Below, in pieces: positions 10,627 to 22,727 of a DNA stretch of 64,000 bases. Both the position numbers and the translations under genes were made by a program. Below the pieces are notes generated by a model. The model did not search any database and was not told the origin of the DNA. It saw nothing but the letters and a program-made list of their open reading frames with translations. This stretch comes from Rotaria socialis (taxonomy: Eukaryota > Rotifera > Eurotatoria > Philodinida > Philodinidae), in NCBI GenBank assembly GCA_905331475.1, contig CAJNYU010002049.1:182723-246722 (forward strand). The letters are read 5' to 3'. The number at the start of each line of letters is the position of its first letter. Position 1 is the first letter of the stretch.

Positions 10627-12251
10627 TTAATAATTGAGAAAATTACTTATCATTTTTATTACGTTAATATTCATATTTAATGTTAAATCATTTACGATTG
10701 ATGAGGTAAAAGCACTTATTTCTTTTTGAGTGCGCAATGAATGGTGTTGTGTTTTATTATTATTTTTTTCAATTTCAAGTTTGTATTCATGTTTAAGAGT
10801 TGTAAGGTCATTTTGTACATTTTTTATTTGACTATCATAAGTAATAGAGTTTAAAGTTTTCCCAAGAGTTGGCCAGTCATAAGATGAGTTGAAGAAAGCA
10901 AAGTCTGGATCAGATTTTTTTGATTTGTTTGTGTTTTGGTTAGATAGGTTTTTTTCAGATCTTTGAGTTCGACAATCGAGTGGGATGAACATTTGCATAT
11001 CCGGAGGTAATTTATTTGGATTTTTACGTAATTCATCAATAAGATCACGACGGAATTTGTTTAAGACTGACCATTTATAATCCGTTGCTTGGTGATTATC
11101 ACCACAGTGGTGACATAAAATTTTGCATTCCTTGTGACTGCCTTTTGTTCGATCTTTTCCACATCGTCGACACCTTTCATAATCGAAGCGACATGTTTTT
11201 CTTGCATGTCCCGGAACATGACATTTCATACATACTAGTCTTTTTGGTGCAGGAAGATATTCATCTATTTCACATTGCATTCCACCCAATGTAATTATTC
11301 CACTGTTCAGTAACGTGGTTTGTTCATCTTTATTGTAAATATCAATTCTAATATGCCTACTCTGAGTTCTCCTTGTACCATTCATTTCGTCAATATGATA
11401 AATCGATGTATAGCGTTTTTTGAGATCTTCTTCAATATCAATCAATGAATGATAATTTGGAACGAATTTAATTATTATTACATGTTGTAGGGATAGATGA
11501 ACAGGTAGTAATGAAGTTAGTTGGAATGCATCGATCTGTTGCGGATAATGCCTCACGTCGCATAGATAAACCTATAAAGATATATCCTTGACAAGTCCCA
11601 TCGGATCACCATTTTGATTTATCCACCAATAATCGAAGCCAAGTGCTCTTTTATGTTCAGTATATTTGTTTCGAAAAGAATTTTCTATCTTTCTAAAGAA
11701 TTCTTTCACAAATAATAATGCATCGTTTCTATTTATAAATGCTGGATTGCATTTAATTTGTATGGGGGTTAGGTGCGTATCCGTTGCATATAGTAACGAC
11801 TGATTGTTCACAGGATATGAACAGCTATTTGTCATGTTATTTTGTTGCTGTTGATCTGTGTCATTCTTATCGTAATCCAATAGAACGTCCATATATTCGT
11901 TTGTCTTTGTTTTCCTTGAATATGATCTTATAGCTATTGGTTCTTCTTTTGTTGTCGTTTTCGTATGATTCATCATCATGATTGTTTTTTTCATTAAATT
12001 GATCATCGCTACGTTGTATTTTTCGTTGTTGATTAATGTAATGCTTTTTTTGTCGTACCCCAGGTCGAACATACACGGTCGTATACGACCCGTATTTCAC
12101 CGTATGCGGACGTCGTAAAGCTCGTCCTGGGACTGTATCTGTTTTGTCTATTATCGAGAAAGTTAATCGATCCGTCGCTTCCACTATCTCGCTGCGTCTG
12201 TGACATTGCTTGTCTTTTAAATGACCTATTCTGTTTACTTTCTTTGTTCAT
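10627..12251 (-). pseudogene. LINE ORF1, gag-like protein with CCHC zinc knuckles
   Basis: Starts at an ATG at 12251 and runs through a polar, low-complexity N-terminus that shifts frame and contains a 73-bp inserted element. It continues into a folded region of RRM/gag type and then three zinc knuckles: CMKCHVPGHARKTC, then a CX2C...HX2C unit, then CHHCGDNHQATDY, whose last cysteine is replaced. A single in-frame TAG at 11572-11574 splits the two long open stretches, which share one frame. Role by family: RNA-binding coat protein of the retrotransposon particle. Confidence 0.8.
12059..12131. mobile_element. CCCAGG-type MITE, short copy 3
   Basis: 73 bp, ends CCCAGGTCG...CGTCCTGGG, flanked by AC on both sides (12057-12058 and 12132-12133). 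The inserted length plus duplication is 75 bp, so it adds 25 codons to LINE ORF1 without shifting the frame. Internally it has short inverted repeats built on CGTA/TACG. Confidence 0.7.
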
Positions 12252-12260
12252 TTGTTATAG

Positions 12261-13659
12261 TTTATCATTTAAATTTTGTAGACCGAATCCATCAACTCTT
12301 CTTTCTTTGTCTTCTTTGGATTCATTGGCATACATATTGTAATTGTACATCGTTTAATTAATGATTGTATGCATTATACCACGAATTTTGAAAGAAATAG
12401 AATGTGCTGGGTACACTTGACCTTTTTTGTATAAGAAATTTGCGCGTTCTATCGATATAGTAGAAGAAGCGAAATGAAATCATAATGGGAAGTAGCCATC
12501 ATTTGATTGTCTGTAAAGAAAATGGAAATTTTTCAAAAGATTTAGATAGATTTTTATATTTAAGTGATGTCACTTAGCAGTGACATTAGAATAAAAGATC
12601 AGTCAAAACATAACACTTGAAAATTTTATTTTAATTGACATCTTCAGTTGCAAATGTTACTTTCTATAAAGCATCAGTCACTTTTTCATGATCCATGATA
12701 CAATACGCTACTATTGAATTGCGTTTTATCGATGGCAACCGTTGGCAATAGCTAAGTATATCCAACACGAATTTAATACAAGCAATACTCTGCTTTTTAT
12801 CATTTTAAGACACGCTGTCTTTTTAGTAGATTCATGCGAGTATACTAGCTCTAGTTTCTAAAAGCTTTGGTATCGTTCAAAATGATGATTCTGCTTTTTA
12901 AAACATTAATACGATTCTTTGTGAAACAAAACTGCATCAATTCGTCGTCTGTTGTAGATTGCTTTATTATTTTGCGTAATGTTCTATTTTGAATTTGAAA
13001 AATGAAGTAAGTTTTATATATTCTAAACGTAGAACAATACAATCATTCTAATAGTGAGTCACTATTAGTAACTAAAGTAGCAGAATAAATTAATTATCTA
13101 TTTTACTCATTTGTTTTTCTTCTTTGATTAAATTTTGCTTATTAGAAAACTTTTGCCTTGATGTTTCTTATTTTTATACTCGAATTTTACATACATTTAA
13201 TTCAAATTCTTAATGTTGGGTCGATTAAAATATTAGAGCTCTCTTTGTTTATATACATGTTCACAGGAAATTTTCTCTGTATCGATTGTCAATTATAAAT
13301 AAGATATCTCGGTTTAATGTAAATATAATAGCAAAATAAAGGCCGTATACTAAAATATTTTTAGCTAATGACTAAAGCATCAAATTATTCAAGTTTACTT
13401 TTCAGAAAATGATCGTAGTTTTTGCTAATTTTTTCTATGTTAAATATGGTTTTCTTACTCATCTCGAATAATAATAGGGAAAGCAAGTTATCTAACATTG
13501 TTTAAAAATTTCTATCAGTACAGTCCTTCAGGAACTAAAATTTGAAACTCGCATATATTCTGTAGGCTTGCTAAATTAATGTAATATAGGTTAAGTGATA
13601 AATCTTTTGTAAAAATGTATCTTATTTCAAAGATTTGCAAGTAGAATATTACCTAGCCC
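12261..13659. other. No gene recognised
   Basis: AT-rich; the first 200 bp may be the 5' untranslated part of the LINE. A short minus-strand frame at 12851-13042 has no recognisable homology and is not supported. Confidence 0.5.
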
Positions 13660-13661
13660 TA

Positions 13662-13731
13662 CACTATAAAAAAAATTCGTAGAATACTCAACCCTTTTTG
13701 GGTTTAGTATTCTACGGATTTTTTTACAGTG
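13662..13731. mobile_element. 70-bp Tc1/mariner-like MITE
   Basis: Almost perfect hairpin with about 33-bp terminal inverted repeats starting CACTRTAAAAAAA and a loop of only a few bases. It is flanked by TA at 13660-13661 and 13732-13733, the target duplication of Tc1/mariner elements. Confidence 0.75.
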
Positions 13732-13733
13732 TA

Positions 13734-15690
13734 GTTGCTTATATCTGAAAGTAAGGTTTCTGTATTGGCTTGCATCTTTAATAGACACCCCATACTTTGT
13801 TTTTGAAATAATCTGCCATATAACAACGGTAGAAATAACAATTTAATTTGTGTAATATTTAAGTAGTTAAAGCGTGAACGCCATAATGTTTGTAACGAGC
13901 AGAAATTTCTCTTTTTAACTTACAAAATTCAATTTCGTCGAACATAAATGTGAGTTACACAAAAACTTAAGTAATTTAAAATACATTATGTTTTTCAAAT
14001 TCAAAATGAATAAAAAGAACGAAATATCGATCAATCAGTATATCTTATGAAACATATTTAAGAATATGATTTGCACACCGTATATGAACAAAGACTCGTT
14101 ATTTGAAACTTTTTTTCTCTATACTTGCAACATATAAACTATTAAATGCACAAAAATCTACCAGTTTATGGTTTATCAAAATAATGCGAGTAGATACCAT
14201 CAACCTATTGCGATCTCTACTCAATTTTTATAGGTTGCATTCGTATTTAATGTCACGCCTATGATCTGTTAGGTGCAAACTTGCCAATGATGAATACTCT
14301 TTACTATTGATTGATTTCAAGATTAAACAGTTTTCAAAATATATCTCTACTAGTCAATAAGTGATATGTAAGGTATCATGTCAGTGACCTGTTCATCTAT
14401 TGATTAGTCAGTCATACATTGACATAGAATTTCAGAATTTTTCTTTATTTGTTAACTATAGATATGTATTACCTCGTTTTATTCATAAGATTCTCAGTTA
14501 GTTTATCAAGCTGTAAAACGGATCAAAGTGATATTCAGGTGCCACGGATACTGTTTACGACATTAGTAGTTTTATTTGACACTATATTTCACATAACTCT
14601 ATTGTATTTAAGATTATATTAGCAAATTTATAACTAATAGGTAGAACTGATATTATAAAGTGATGATTAAACCGTTGACGTTGCAGAAAATAGATTTGTG
14701 AATACTCGATCACACATATCCTTATATATATATATATATATATAGTGTTCATTTCAGAATAAATATGCTATAATTTTGTTTTCAAATTATTTTGTTACAA
14801 TTAAATTTGAACGAACCACAACATATATAACTTGAAATAAAATGAATGCATCTGTTTATACGAGCGTCGTTTTTTTTAAGAACAGCGTTATGTTTGAATA
14901 ATTGTGTACTACAAAAACAAAACCAAGATGTATACATACTATTGTATTAATAGGTTCGATAAATCACTCTTTTGAAACGCTTTAGCACGAGGTTTCGAGA
15001 TTAACCAGTGATCCATACTGAGTACGCCATCAATTTATGAATCCATAGAAAATTCAGTTCATATGAGACGTAGTTTCTCAAAAGAACTATTTTTTAATTA
15101 AACATATAGCTATTTCAAACTGCTTATAGCTATTTAAATTGTTACAACTATTTTAGAAATTGTCATATTTATACATAAAATGTTTTAGCTATTGAATCCA
15201 TATGGATGTATACTTTAGTTTAAGTAGCAACTATTTTTAATATCATATGTTTTTTGGATTAAAAATTCGGTTCGTGAAATTTTCAGCCTTGTTAAAAATC
15301 TCTGTAAGATTACCATTCAATTATTGAATACCCTCGAGAGTCATTTCCATTCCTCTTCCGAAAGCTAATTTCTTTAAGTAGCGCAAATTTTAATAATGTG
15401 CAATACACAATTAATGGATTACGTAGACCTCTATACTTTGTTCAAAACAAGTCATATGTCTCTTTCTATTATGGTAATTTTAATAGAATAAGCTATAAGA
15501 TAATGAGAAAATTTTCAATAGGAAAACCTATTCACGGAGAATTTCTCTACTAAAGTGAACACCATCTTGAATTACATACATATGATGACTTCAAGGTTTT
15601 ACGATTCAACAAGAGGCATAGAAAAAGCAAAATTCACCACTCCAGAGCTATTGAAATGATGTTTTGTTTTGATGATCTGACAAAGAAAAA
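13734..15690. other. No gene recognised
   Basis: AT-rich, with a (TA)n run at about 14722-14744 and several tatagctatt-like phrases near 15100-15130. No credible coding frame. Confidence 0.6.
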
Positions 15691-15698
15691 GCTGCAAT

Positions 15699-16232
15699 TG
15701 GAGGTGTAAGCCAAGCGGCTGAGCTGCCGCCGTCGATGAAACAAAAATTATTAATTTTCGAGCTGTCGTCGTCGTATAAGCAGAAATATTAAATTTTTGA
15801 ATATTTTCGATACTCGGAAACAGTATTTTGGATTCTTCTGATCTGATTGTTAATAAGAACGTTCTATATGTTAGTATTGTAGTGGTCCCCTACAATTCTA
15901 AACGGAGATTAAGTTGTCTTTTCTAGTAAAACGGTAGTATATTTGCCTGGATAGCAGACGATGTATGGTTCGAATCTCACGAAAGGATTATCTTTTTCTC
16001 CGTTCTGTGGTCATATCATCTCGCTGTTAGTCCAGCACCTAACACTATATTATCATTTTCCTCTTTTTTGTTACATAATTTTCAAAACTAAGAAAATTTT
16101 TTAAAATAGCATCTAAAGATTTTGAGCCATCGCCACTGATGAACCAAAAAAAATTATTTTTAAGCCGTGGCCGCCGACAGCAGAATATTCCTGAGTTGTC
16201 GCCGCCAACCGAGGCGTCAGCTTACACCTCTA
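15699..16232. mobile_element. hAT-type non-autonomous element with internal tRNA-like sequence
   Basis: Ends TGGAGGTGTAAGC...GCTTACACCTCTA (12 of 13 match as inverted repeats). Flanked by GCTGCAAT (15691-15698) and GCTGCAGT (16233-16240), an 8-bp duplication with one change. Sub-terminal regions have GCCGCCG and GTCGTCG motifs on the left and GTCGCCGCC on the right. Length 534 bp, no transposase. Confidence 0.75.
15917..15988 (+). other. tRNA-like pseudogene inside a hAT element
   Basis: 72 nt that fold partly as a tRNA. The acceptor stem TCTTTTC pairs with GAAAGGA (one G-U). A D-arm-like AAACGGTAGTAT follows. A 5-bp anticodon stem TTTGC/GCAGA encloses a 7-nt loop with GGA at the anticodon position. 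The T-loop consensus GGTTCGAATC is present, but the T-stem pairs poorly. It is probably a decayed tRNA or tRNA-derived SINE head and not a working gene. Confidence 0.4.
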
Positions 16233-16240
16233 GCTGCAGT

Positions 16241-17215
16241 GACATTCACTGAATTAGAAAACTAATCTCAAATATCTTCACAGTACTGTAAGAAATATTG
16301 AAAAACATTGCAATCCTTATTCAATGTTAAATATGACACAACAAGGAAAAGTGTAAATTCAAACTAATCATTCTAAACTTTCACTGTAGTCACGAAATAT
16401 TTAAGAGCTATTTCAACACTCAGATAGCTTTCACGTTGCAATTAATGACTTGCAGCTTTTTTATGCCATATTTTCCCTACGACCATGACAGTCCTAAAGG
16501 GACAAATGAGCTGAAAAAGCGATAGCTAAAGATAAAAGCTTACAATGAGTAGCATGATTACGAGTAATAATGAGACAACCTGACTTAATGCCTTGTTTAC
16601 CGGCAAAAAGAAGATAAGATCTATAAAGAGAAAAGAAGACCGTGGAAAGAACGAAGGAAAGAAATATATTTTTTTTTTGTTTTTGTTTTTTGTTTTGGAA
16701 TAAACGAACAAAGAAAGAAAAATGCGAAGAAAAAAGAAAGAGAATAAGATAAGATAATAATAATAAACGCTTCTATTATTGTGATTGACACGAAGTAAAA
16801 AGTAACTGAACGCAGAACAAGTGCCACCGTGCTGGTAAAAAAAACGAATGGTCACTATAGGCGTTAACGTATTATGATATTAACGGATTCCGCATGAAGA
16901 GAGAAATAATTTTTTCATGATAACATGTTTATTCACAGCTGAGGATGAGCGTAAAAGTATGAGTATATGCGATAAAGAACACTTTAATTCTGTTCTCTGA
17001 TACTTTTATTTCTCACTCGTTGTCTCGTGCTCTCTTGCTCTCTTCTTTTGTTGCACTTTTCTTTTTTTGTCAGCACGACCTAATAGTGTTGTTAGTGATG
17101 TTGGTGTTAAGAGTTATATGAACGTTTCAGGATAACGTGAAAAGCAGAGCAGCTCACAGATGTTGTAGAGAATGATAGAATCAGAAGTTCCGTATGTTGT
17201 CATCCAAGTCAGAAC
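16241..17215. other. No gene recognised
   Basis: AT-rich. The minus-strand frames at 16526-16855 are runs of Phe/Leu/Ser/Lys from homopurine tracts and are not supported. Confidence 0.6.
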
Positions 17216-20200
17216 TCATTCGAGTATATCTCGATGTGATACAAATCCTTTTAATTTCCTAAGACAATGAGTAGAACTTTCACCTTCTTGCCATTTGGAT
17301 CTATGTGCGTTGAGTTCTGATTGTTCACACAGCAGGTATCCATCTTTGGACTTCTCCAGAGCTTTTAGATATTTTTCCCAGCATGCATAACAATAGTCAT
17401 CAAGATGTTTTTCGTTGTAAATGGACGAAAAAATGTGTCTTCCCAGTGTTGACAGTGATAAACCCGTTTCAAGACAGTAAAATATAGATGACTGAGGCGC
17501 GATCGCTGTAAATCGGTAAATATGAGGAAGAGTCCAAAAAGCCACTTAAAATGCGGAAGAACAAATGTAGCAAAGAGGCAACGTCGTAGACTTGTGGATG
17601 ATGTTCCATTTATCCTACAGGAGTTGACTAAAGAAGTACGTTGGCGAACGGTTAAGCTGGTCTTGCGAATGATACTCCCCCGACCTAACTTCATCGACAA
17701 CCAATAACCTAGGTATTTAAATGAGGTGATCCATACCAATCTGTGATCGTCGCAGTGAACTTGAGCTAACGGATTCGGATAACAAACTTCTCTGGTGGAG
17801 AACATGGCTTGCGTTTTGTTGTAATTGATCGGCTGCACAGGTAGAATTGAGTAGAATTCGAGTTCATCCAGAAATTTTTGTACACGGCGTTCCAGATCAA
17901 TATATTGATCCGTAAATCTGGTTCCGATTTGACCGGCAAGTACAGCAGCAAGATCATCAGCAAAAAAGAAGGACATTGCACCGGGTAAAAAAAAGCAGCC
18001 ATATCACTATGGTAAGTGATGAATAACGTCGGAGAAAAACTCGAGCTTTGAGGGTAACCACGATTAATTTTAATCCATCTCGATCTTTTACCTTGTATCT
18101 CGATAACTTCTTTACGGTCGTTAAGTCACGCTCGAATCCAATTGATATAGGCATTCTGGATCCGCATTCTAATTAGTTTACCCACACATCCATCAAACCA
18201 CAACCGGTCAAAGGCTGGCTTAAAATCGACGAAGATAGTCGCGATCGGTGAGCTGTTTGACATATACGATGATATTTGTTCGATGAGAAGTAGTACGCGT
18301 ATTTGTAATCGAAATCCCGATTGATTAACCTGTAGGATACCACGATCATTTAAAAATCTTAAAAAACGACAATGAAATAAGTTTTCTTGCACTTTCAAAA
18401 AGGAATCCAGCAGTGATATTGGTCTAGTTTGGTCCGGTATACATATCGCCTTTTTCTTCGCCAAGAGTATCATTTTTACTTCTTTAAATGTGCTAAAAGT
18501 GTAACCTTCATTGAAAGAATAATTATATACTTGAATCAGAAGATGTCAGTAATTTTTAGATATTTTATCGAGAATAAATGAAGAGAGCCCGTGAATCTCT
18601 AGCGATTACTTTTTCTTTCTTGAACGTAGTATATTTAGAACTTCTGGATACGTGACAGTTGGAATTAGGTCAGCTTCATTCTCCCATTGTATAAGAGGAG
18701 CATCGACATAAGGGTGCGGACGAATCACTATAGGTATTTTCAATAATTTTTCATAATAATTTTCAGCAGTGTCTGCCATTGTTTGTGAATCTTTTGTAAT
18801 TGTACCATTGGGGGACAAAAATCCTTTTAATGATAAAGAGACATTTCGAAAGTGTCTTTTTGATTTGCTTCAAATAAGTCTTGAGGTGTCGCCAGGAAAA
18901 TGTCCTTCTTCTAATTGTTTAGTTAGTTGTTCCTTTTGAAATCGTTTTAACTCGAAGCGTGCTAAGTTCCGGAGACGACGAGCTTCTTTCCGTAGTTCGA
19001 TATCTCTTTTTCGTTTTGCTTTGAACGATAGCAAGTGGCTTTGCGCTAATAATTTCATTAGATCCTGTGGTATGGAATGCCTAGTATGTTCAATTTTAAA
19101 ATGCAGTTGGCATCTAGCTTTGAATGATGTAAGAAAGGACCTGAAACGCTCATATGTTGTATCGTAAGAGTTTTTGTTCCATTCTTTCCCCCAATATTCG
19201 AATACGTATGATAACATCAGGCTTGCCAAATTGAAATTTCAGAAATCAAGAGTTTTTCATCGAAAAACAGGAATTTAGCAGGAGAATTTCTTTTAGAAAT
19301 CAGGAGAAAAACCAGGAGGTTTTCTATTTGAAGTTAAGAGAACATTAGGTGATTTTCTCGTAGAAAATTCGAATTTTCGCTCACATAAGCACTTTTATCT
19401 GTTTTATACCGAGTTGATCATCAATATTTTAATACAAATGATATTATTTTCATTTGTGTTCTAATACAAGTAATGCTCTTTGCTATACACATAGAAGAGG
19501 CATGAAAACATTTTTTTAGTTATATCTATTATGTACACTGAACCAGTTAATATTCTTATCTGGATTCTTTTCAGACTTCTTTTTTATTGATGCCTTCACT
19601 TTTTTTTGTTGTATTATAGATCCATTCATTCTTTTCATGTTTGTAATTCCTATTAAACTTTGACAACAAAATAGCAGTGCAAGTGAGCCCATAGCAATTT
19701 TAGCGTAATAATGAAAATGAAACACAGAAATCTTCTAGGTTATTCAAGATATTGTCCTATTCTGAGTTAAAAAGGGTCCGATCTGATTTCCAAGAAATGC
19801 GAAATTCTGTCTAGATGAGAGACATCTTCTCTGGCCATTTAAAAATTTTGTCTATCAGTCTCCTGTCTGATTTTTAAGATCTTGTTTTCTAAATAATAAC
19901 ATATAATTTTCTCCTATATAAAACAAAACAAGTACTTTGCATGCAATTAGGTCATGTAATTGATGATTTTTTTAAAAGAAGATTGAAATAAAAGCCATTA
20001 TTTTCTCATTCGTTTCTATAACTATTAAATACTGCAATAGTTCTCTTTGCTCCCTTTAATTCTCTTATTGGTCCAAAGTATCGCTAAAAATCAAATAGAA
20101 AGAAAACTAAAAATCAGGAGAAATCAGGAGAAAATCTTGAAAATCAGCTCCTGAAATCAGGAGATTTTCTATCAGGAGAGAAATCCATAAATCAGGAGTC

Positions 20201-20400
20201 TCCTGGTCAAATCAGGAGGTTTGGCAAGCCTGGTTGCATGTTAACAGGAACTATGTAATACACTATTTACTGTTCTTTCTCAGAGTTTTCATCCAACACG
20301 TAGACTGGTTACTGTGTCTCCATGACTTTATGGATGATTTCACTTGAGGAGGTCATTGACCACCAATCTCCGAAGTCTTGGGCTTATAATAGTGTAAAAC
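17216..20400 (-). mobile_element. Second APE-type LINE, reverse transcriptase part, decayed
   Basis: Minus-strand ORF2 remnants in order: basic linker (about 19229-18870), a pre-RT block with AENYYEKLL (18818-18606), RT with RPISLLDSFLKV, FVDFKPAFDRLWFDG and FFADDLAAVL (about 18475-17940), then a thumb/C-terminal region with FKYLGYWLS and LPHFKWLFGLF, ending at 17216. At least four frame breaks. The endonuclease is not seen; coding-like scraps with stops continue to about 20400 beyond a 1-kb insertion at 19218-20232. Close relative of the LINE at 7.1-12.3 kb. Confidence 0.8.
19218..20232. mobile_element. hAT-like non-autonomous element inside the second LINE
   Basis: 1,015 bp with perfect terminal inverted repeats CAGGCTTGCCAAA and many ATCAGGAGA motifs in both sub-terminal regions, in opposite orientation on the two sides. 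The interior is AT-rich and non-coding. Flanks are gataacat and gttgcatg, which do not match well, so the 8-bp duplication expected for hAT is not clear here. Confidence 0.65.
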
Positions 20401-22727
20401 GCTTTAATGTAGAGTATATATTTAAAAGAGTAGAGAATAGAAGAGTAAAATATTCTATAAGAATGCGTCTAACCACTGCCGATGCGAGTGAGGGAATGAA
20501 TGACTTGCAGCTTTAGATAGCTATATAAGCGTTTAAATAACTATGTGTGGCTTTAAATAGCGATCAATGATATGAATCTTACACGAGGAAACAGAAATAG
20601 GTATCTTTTTTGAGAATGAAACCTTTAAGAATGAAACCTTTAACGGCTTTTGATCATAACTTAGGAACGATCAACTAATTGAGGTCAATTTGTATTTTCA
20701 ATTGAAATTTTAGTTACAAAGGTTAAGTTTGAATCTAAACTAAAATAAATAATTAAATTTTGCACTATCATTTTAAAGTTTCGATGATTTATTTCTAGCT
20801 AACATACCTAAATAAGCTTATCATGTGTACTTCGTAATTGTTAGGTAGATCAATGTGTTCAGTTTATCTGAATGATAAATTAATTGGTTGTCTCTCCAAT
20901 CAATATAACAAGATTGTTCACTATTCTGTTCATACACGCGTAATATGTACTGTCTGTCGTCTTTAATGAATAAGAGAACCATTAATAATCTATTATTTAC
21001 TAAAATCCCATGCTGTTAATAGCATGCTGTGCTAATAATTTAGTTAAAAGTATCAAAAAAATTAGTTCTGATTCTACCAGTAGAGTCACTCGTGAAGACA
21101 GCGAAAACACTCATTTTCACCATTGGAAGCAAGCTACGAAGCCGCATCAAAATATATATTATAGGTTTTCTGTCGTTTTTCTAGCCAATTTTCTTATACA
21201 AATATTGAATAAAAGATCTCACATAGAATACGAAATAAAAATAGAACAAACAAGATATTTTTCACGGTAATATCTTAATGGCCTGAAAGTAAAAACTTGC
21301 GATCTAGGACATCTATCTTTAACAGCTTGGATATTATATTGACTGTTTCAATGTGTGCCCGATGAGTGAAAATTCGCTTCAGTCATTCTGATATGTCACG
21401 CTTTTTATTCCAAAAAACGAATTCTTTATCTTTTCACTATCACTATTCATTCAAAAATACTGACCTACTATGTTCAGCATAAATGATAATACTTTCTCCG
21501 AAGAACGAAATATACCGTGTCTATTCATATAAAAACAAACTTCACCCTCTTCGCGATATACTTTTTTCCATCGTAAGAAAGAAAAGTACTATTTGCTCCA
21601 TGTGTGTCATAACTAGTATTTTATTAAGCGTAGTCGGCAAGAGAGTATCATTTTCTTATGAATTGAGTTGAGTTTGCTAGAATTTACAATCATCACTTCA
21701 GAAGAGAAAATTTCCACGAAACGCTGGTCATTAATTATAATTCACTGAGCATATGCGCCCTTCAGTTAGTATATACCGTATACATCTACTTACGAGTATT
21801 TCTTATTATAACCGTTATTCTTCAAAACGAAGAATGAATCTAGTTCTTGTTAATTCTTCAGAATGTAATAAGTACGACGTGTTGAATTTGATATTCATTT
21901 TTTGAACTTCTTTTTTTTTATATATTCTCACAACAATTTTTGACATGAGAATTTCGGATTAATAGTTGTATTAGTATTCATTAAAATTGAACTTAAGTCT
22001 ACGGTACAGGTATTAAAATTCCAATTGTTTATTACTATTCATCATTAGAAATCATCTAGTCGAAAGAGATTAATAATAGACTGATATTCCTTGTAGTTCT
22101 AACACATGTGCAAATTTCTAAAAGACTGTGACAGGTTCAAACTGAAAACTTACGATAAAAATAGTATTATTCTGTTTTATCAGTACAAGATTCAATCATA
22201 GAAAAAACGCTATATTAGTAGAAGCTATTGAGTTTGAAGTTCACGAAGTTTAACTACAAGTGGCATACTCACTAGAATTAAAATTCTTCATTATAATCTA
22301 CTTGTAAGATTTTTGAATAAAATAATTATTATGTCAAGTAATACCACAGCATATCAGTTCGTGTTAGGGTTACTGCTGAAACGCTAGTTTTAGTTTTCAA
22401 TACTAACACTTATGCACAATTCAATGTATCATTATAGTGTAAAAACGAATAGTTACTTGAGAAAAGAAACGAGTAAGATTATTTTTTTCCTTCTTATTGA
22501 AATGCTATTAGTTCGTTTTTGAGCGAATAAAAAAAGAAAAGCGCGATGTTTCCTTGTATGAAATATCATAAGTTTTAGCCAGGTCCATTATTCAGATATT
22601 GAAAAAACTACAAAACAGTTCTTGATTTTATCATTCATCGCATGAAAAGAAGTGACATTTTATGTTATCGTGCTCACCAGCATCATTTTACATTTTATAG
22701 ATTAACAATAGTATCTAATTCATCTGG
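20401..22727. other. No gene recognised
   Basis: AT-rich with scattered short frames (such as 21010-21270) that show no motif or codon pattern I trust. The last part is the upstream region of the cytochrome b561 gene; a splice-acceptor-like tattttatag at about 22690-22700 may mark a 5' UTR intron. Confidence 0.55.

Larger units (their letters stand above)
7143..12260 (-). mobile_element. APE-type LINE (non-LTR retrotransposon), decayed, near full length
   Basis: Minus-strand element in the order ORF1 (zinc knuckle, gag-like), ORF2 endonuclease, reverse transcriptase, C-terminal region. About 5.1 kb including two nested CCCAGG-type insertions. It carries several frameshifts and stops, so it is inactive. 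It belongs to the same group as the LINE at 17.2-20.4 kb, because both share the C-terminal motifs LPHF(I/K)W and a final (E/R)LK(D/G)FV segment. Confidence 0.85.

Noticed and set aside
16526..16855. 109-codon minus-strand frame
   Set aside because: Composed of Phe/Leu/Ser/Lys runs from homopurine DNA; no domain or splice context.
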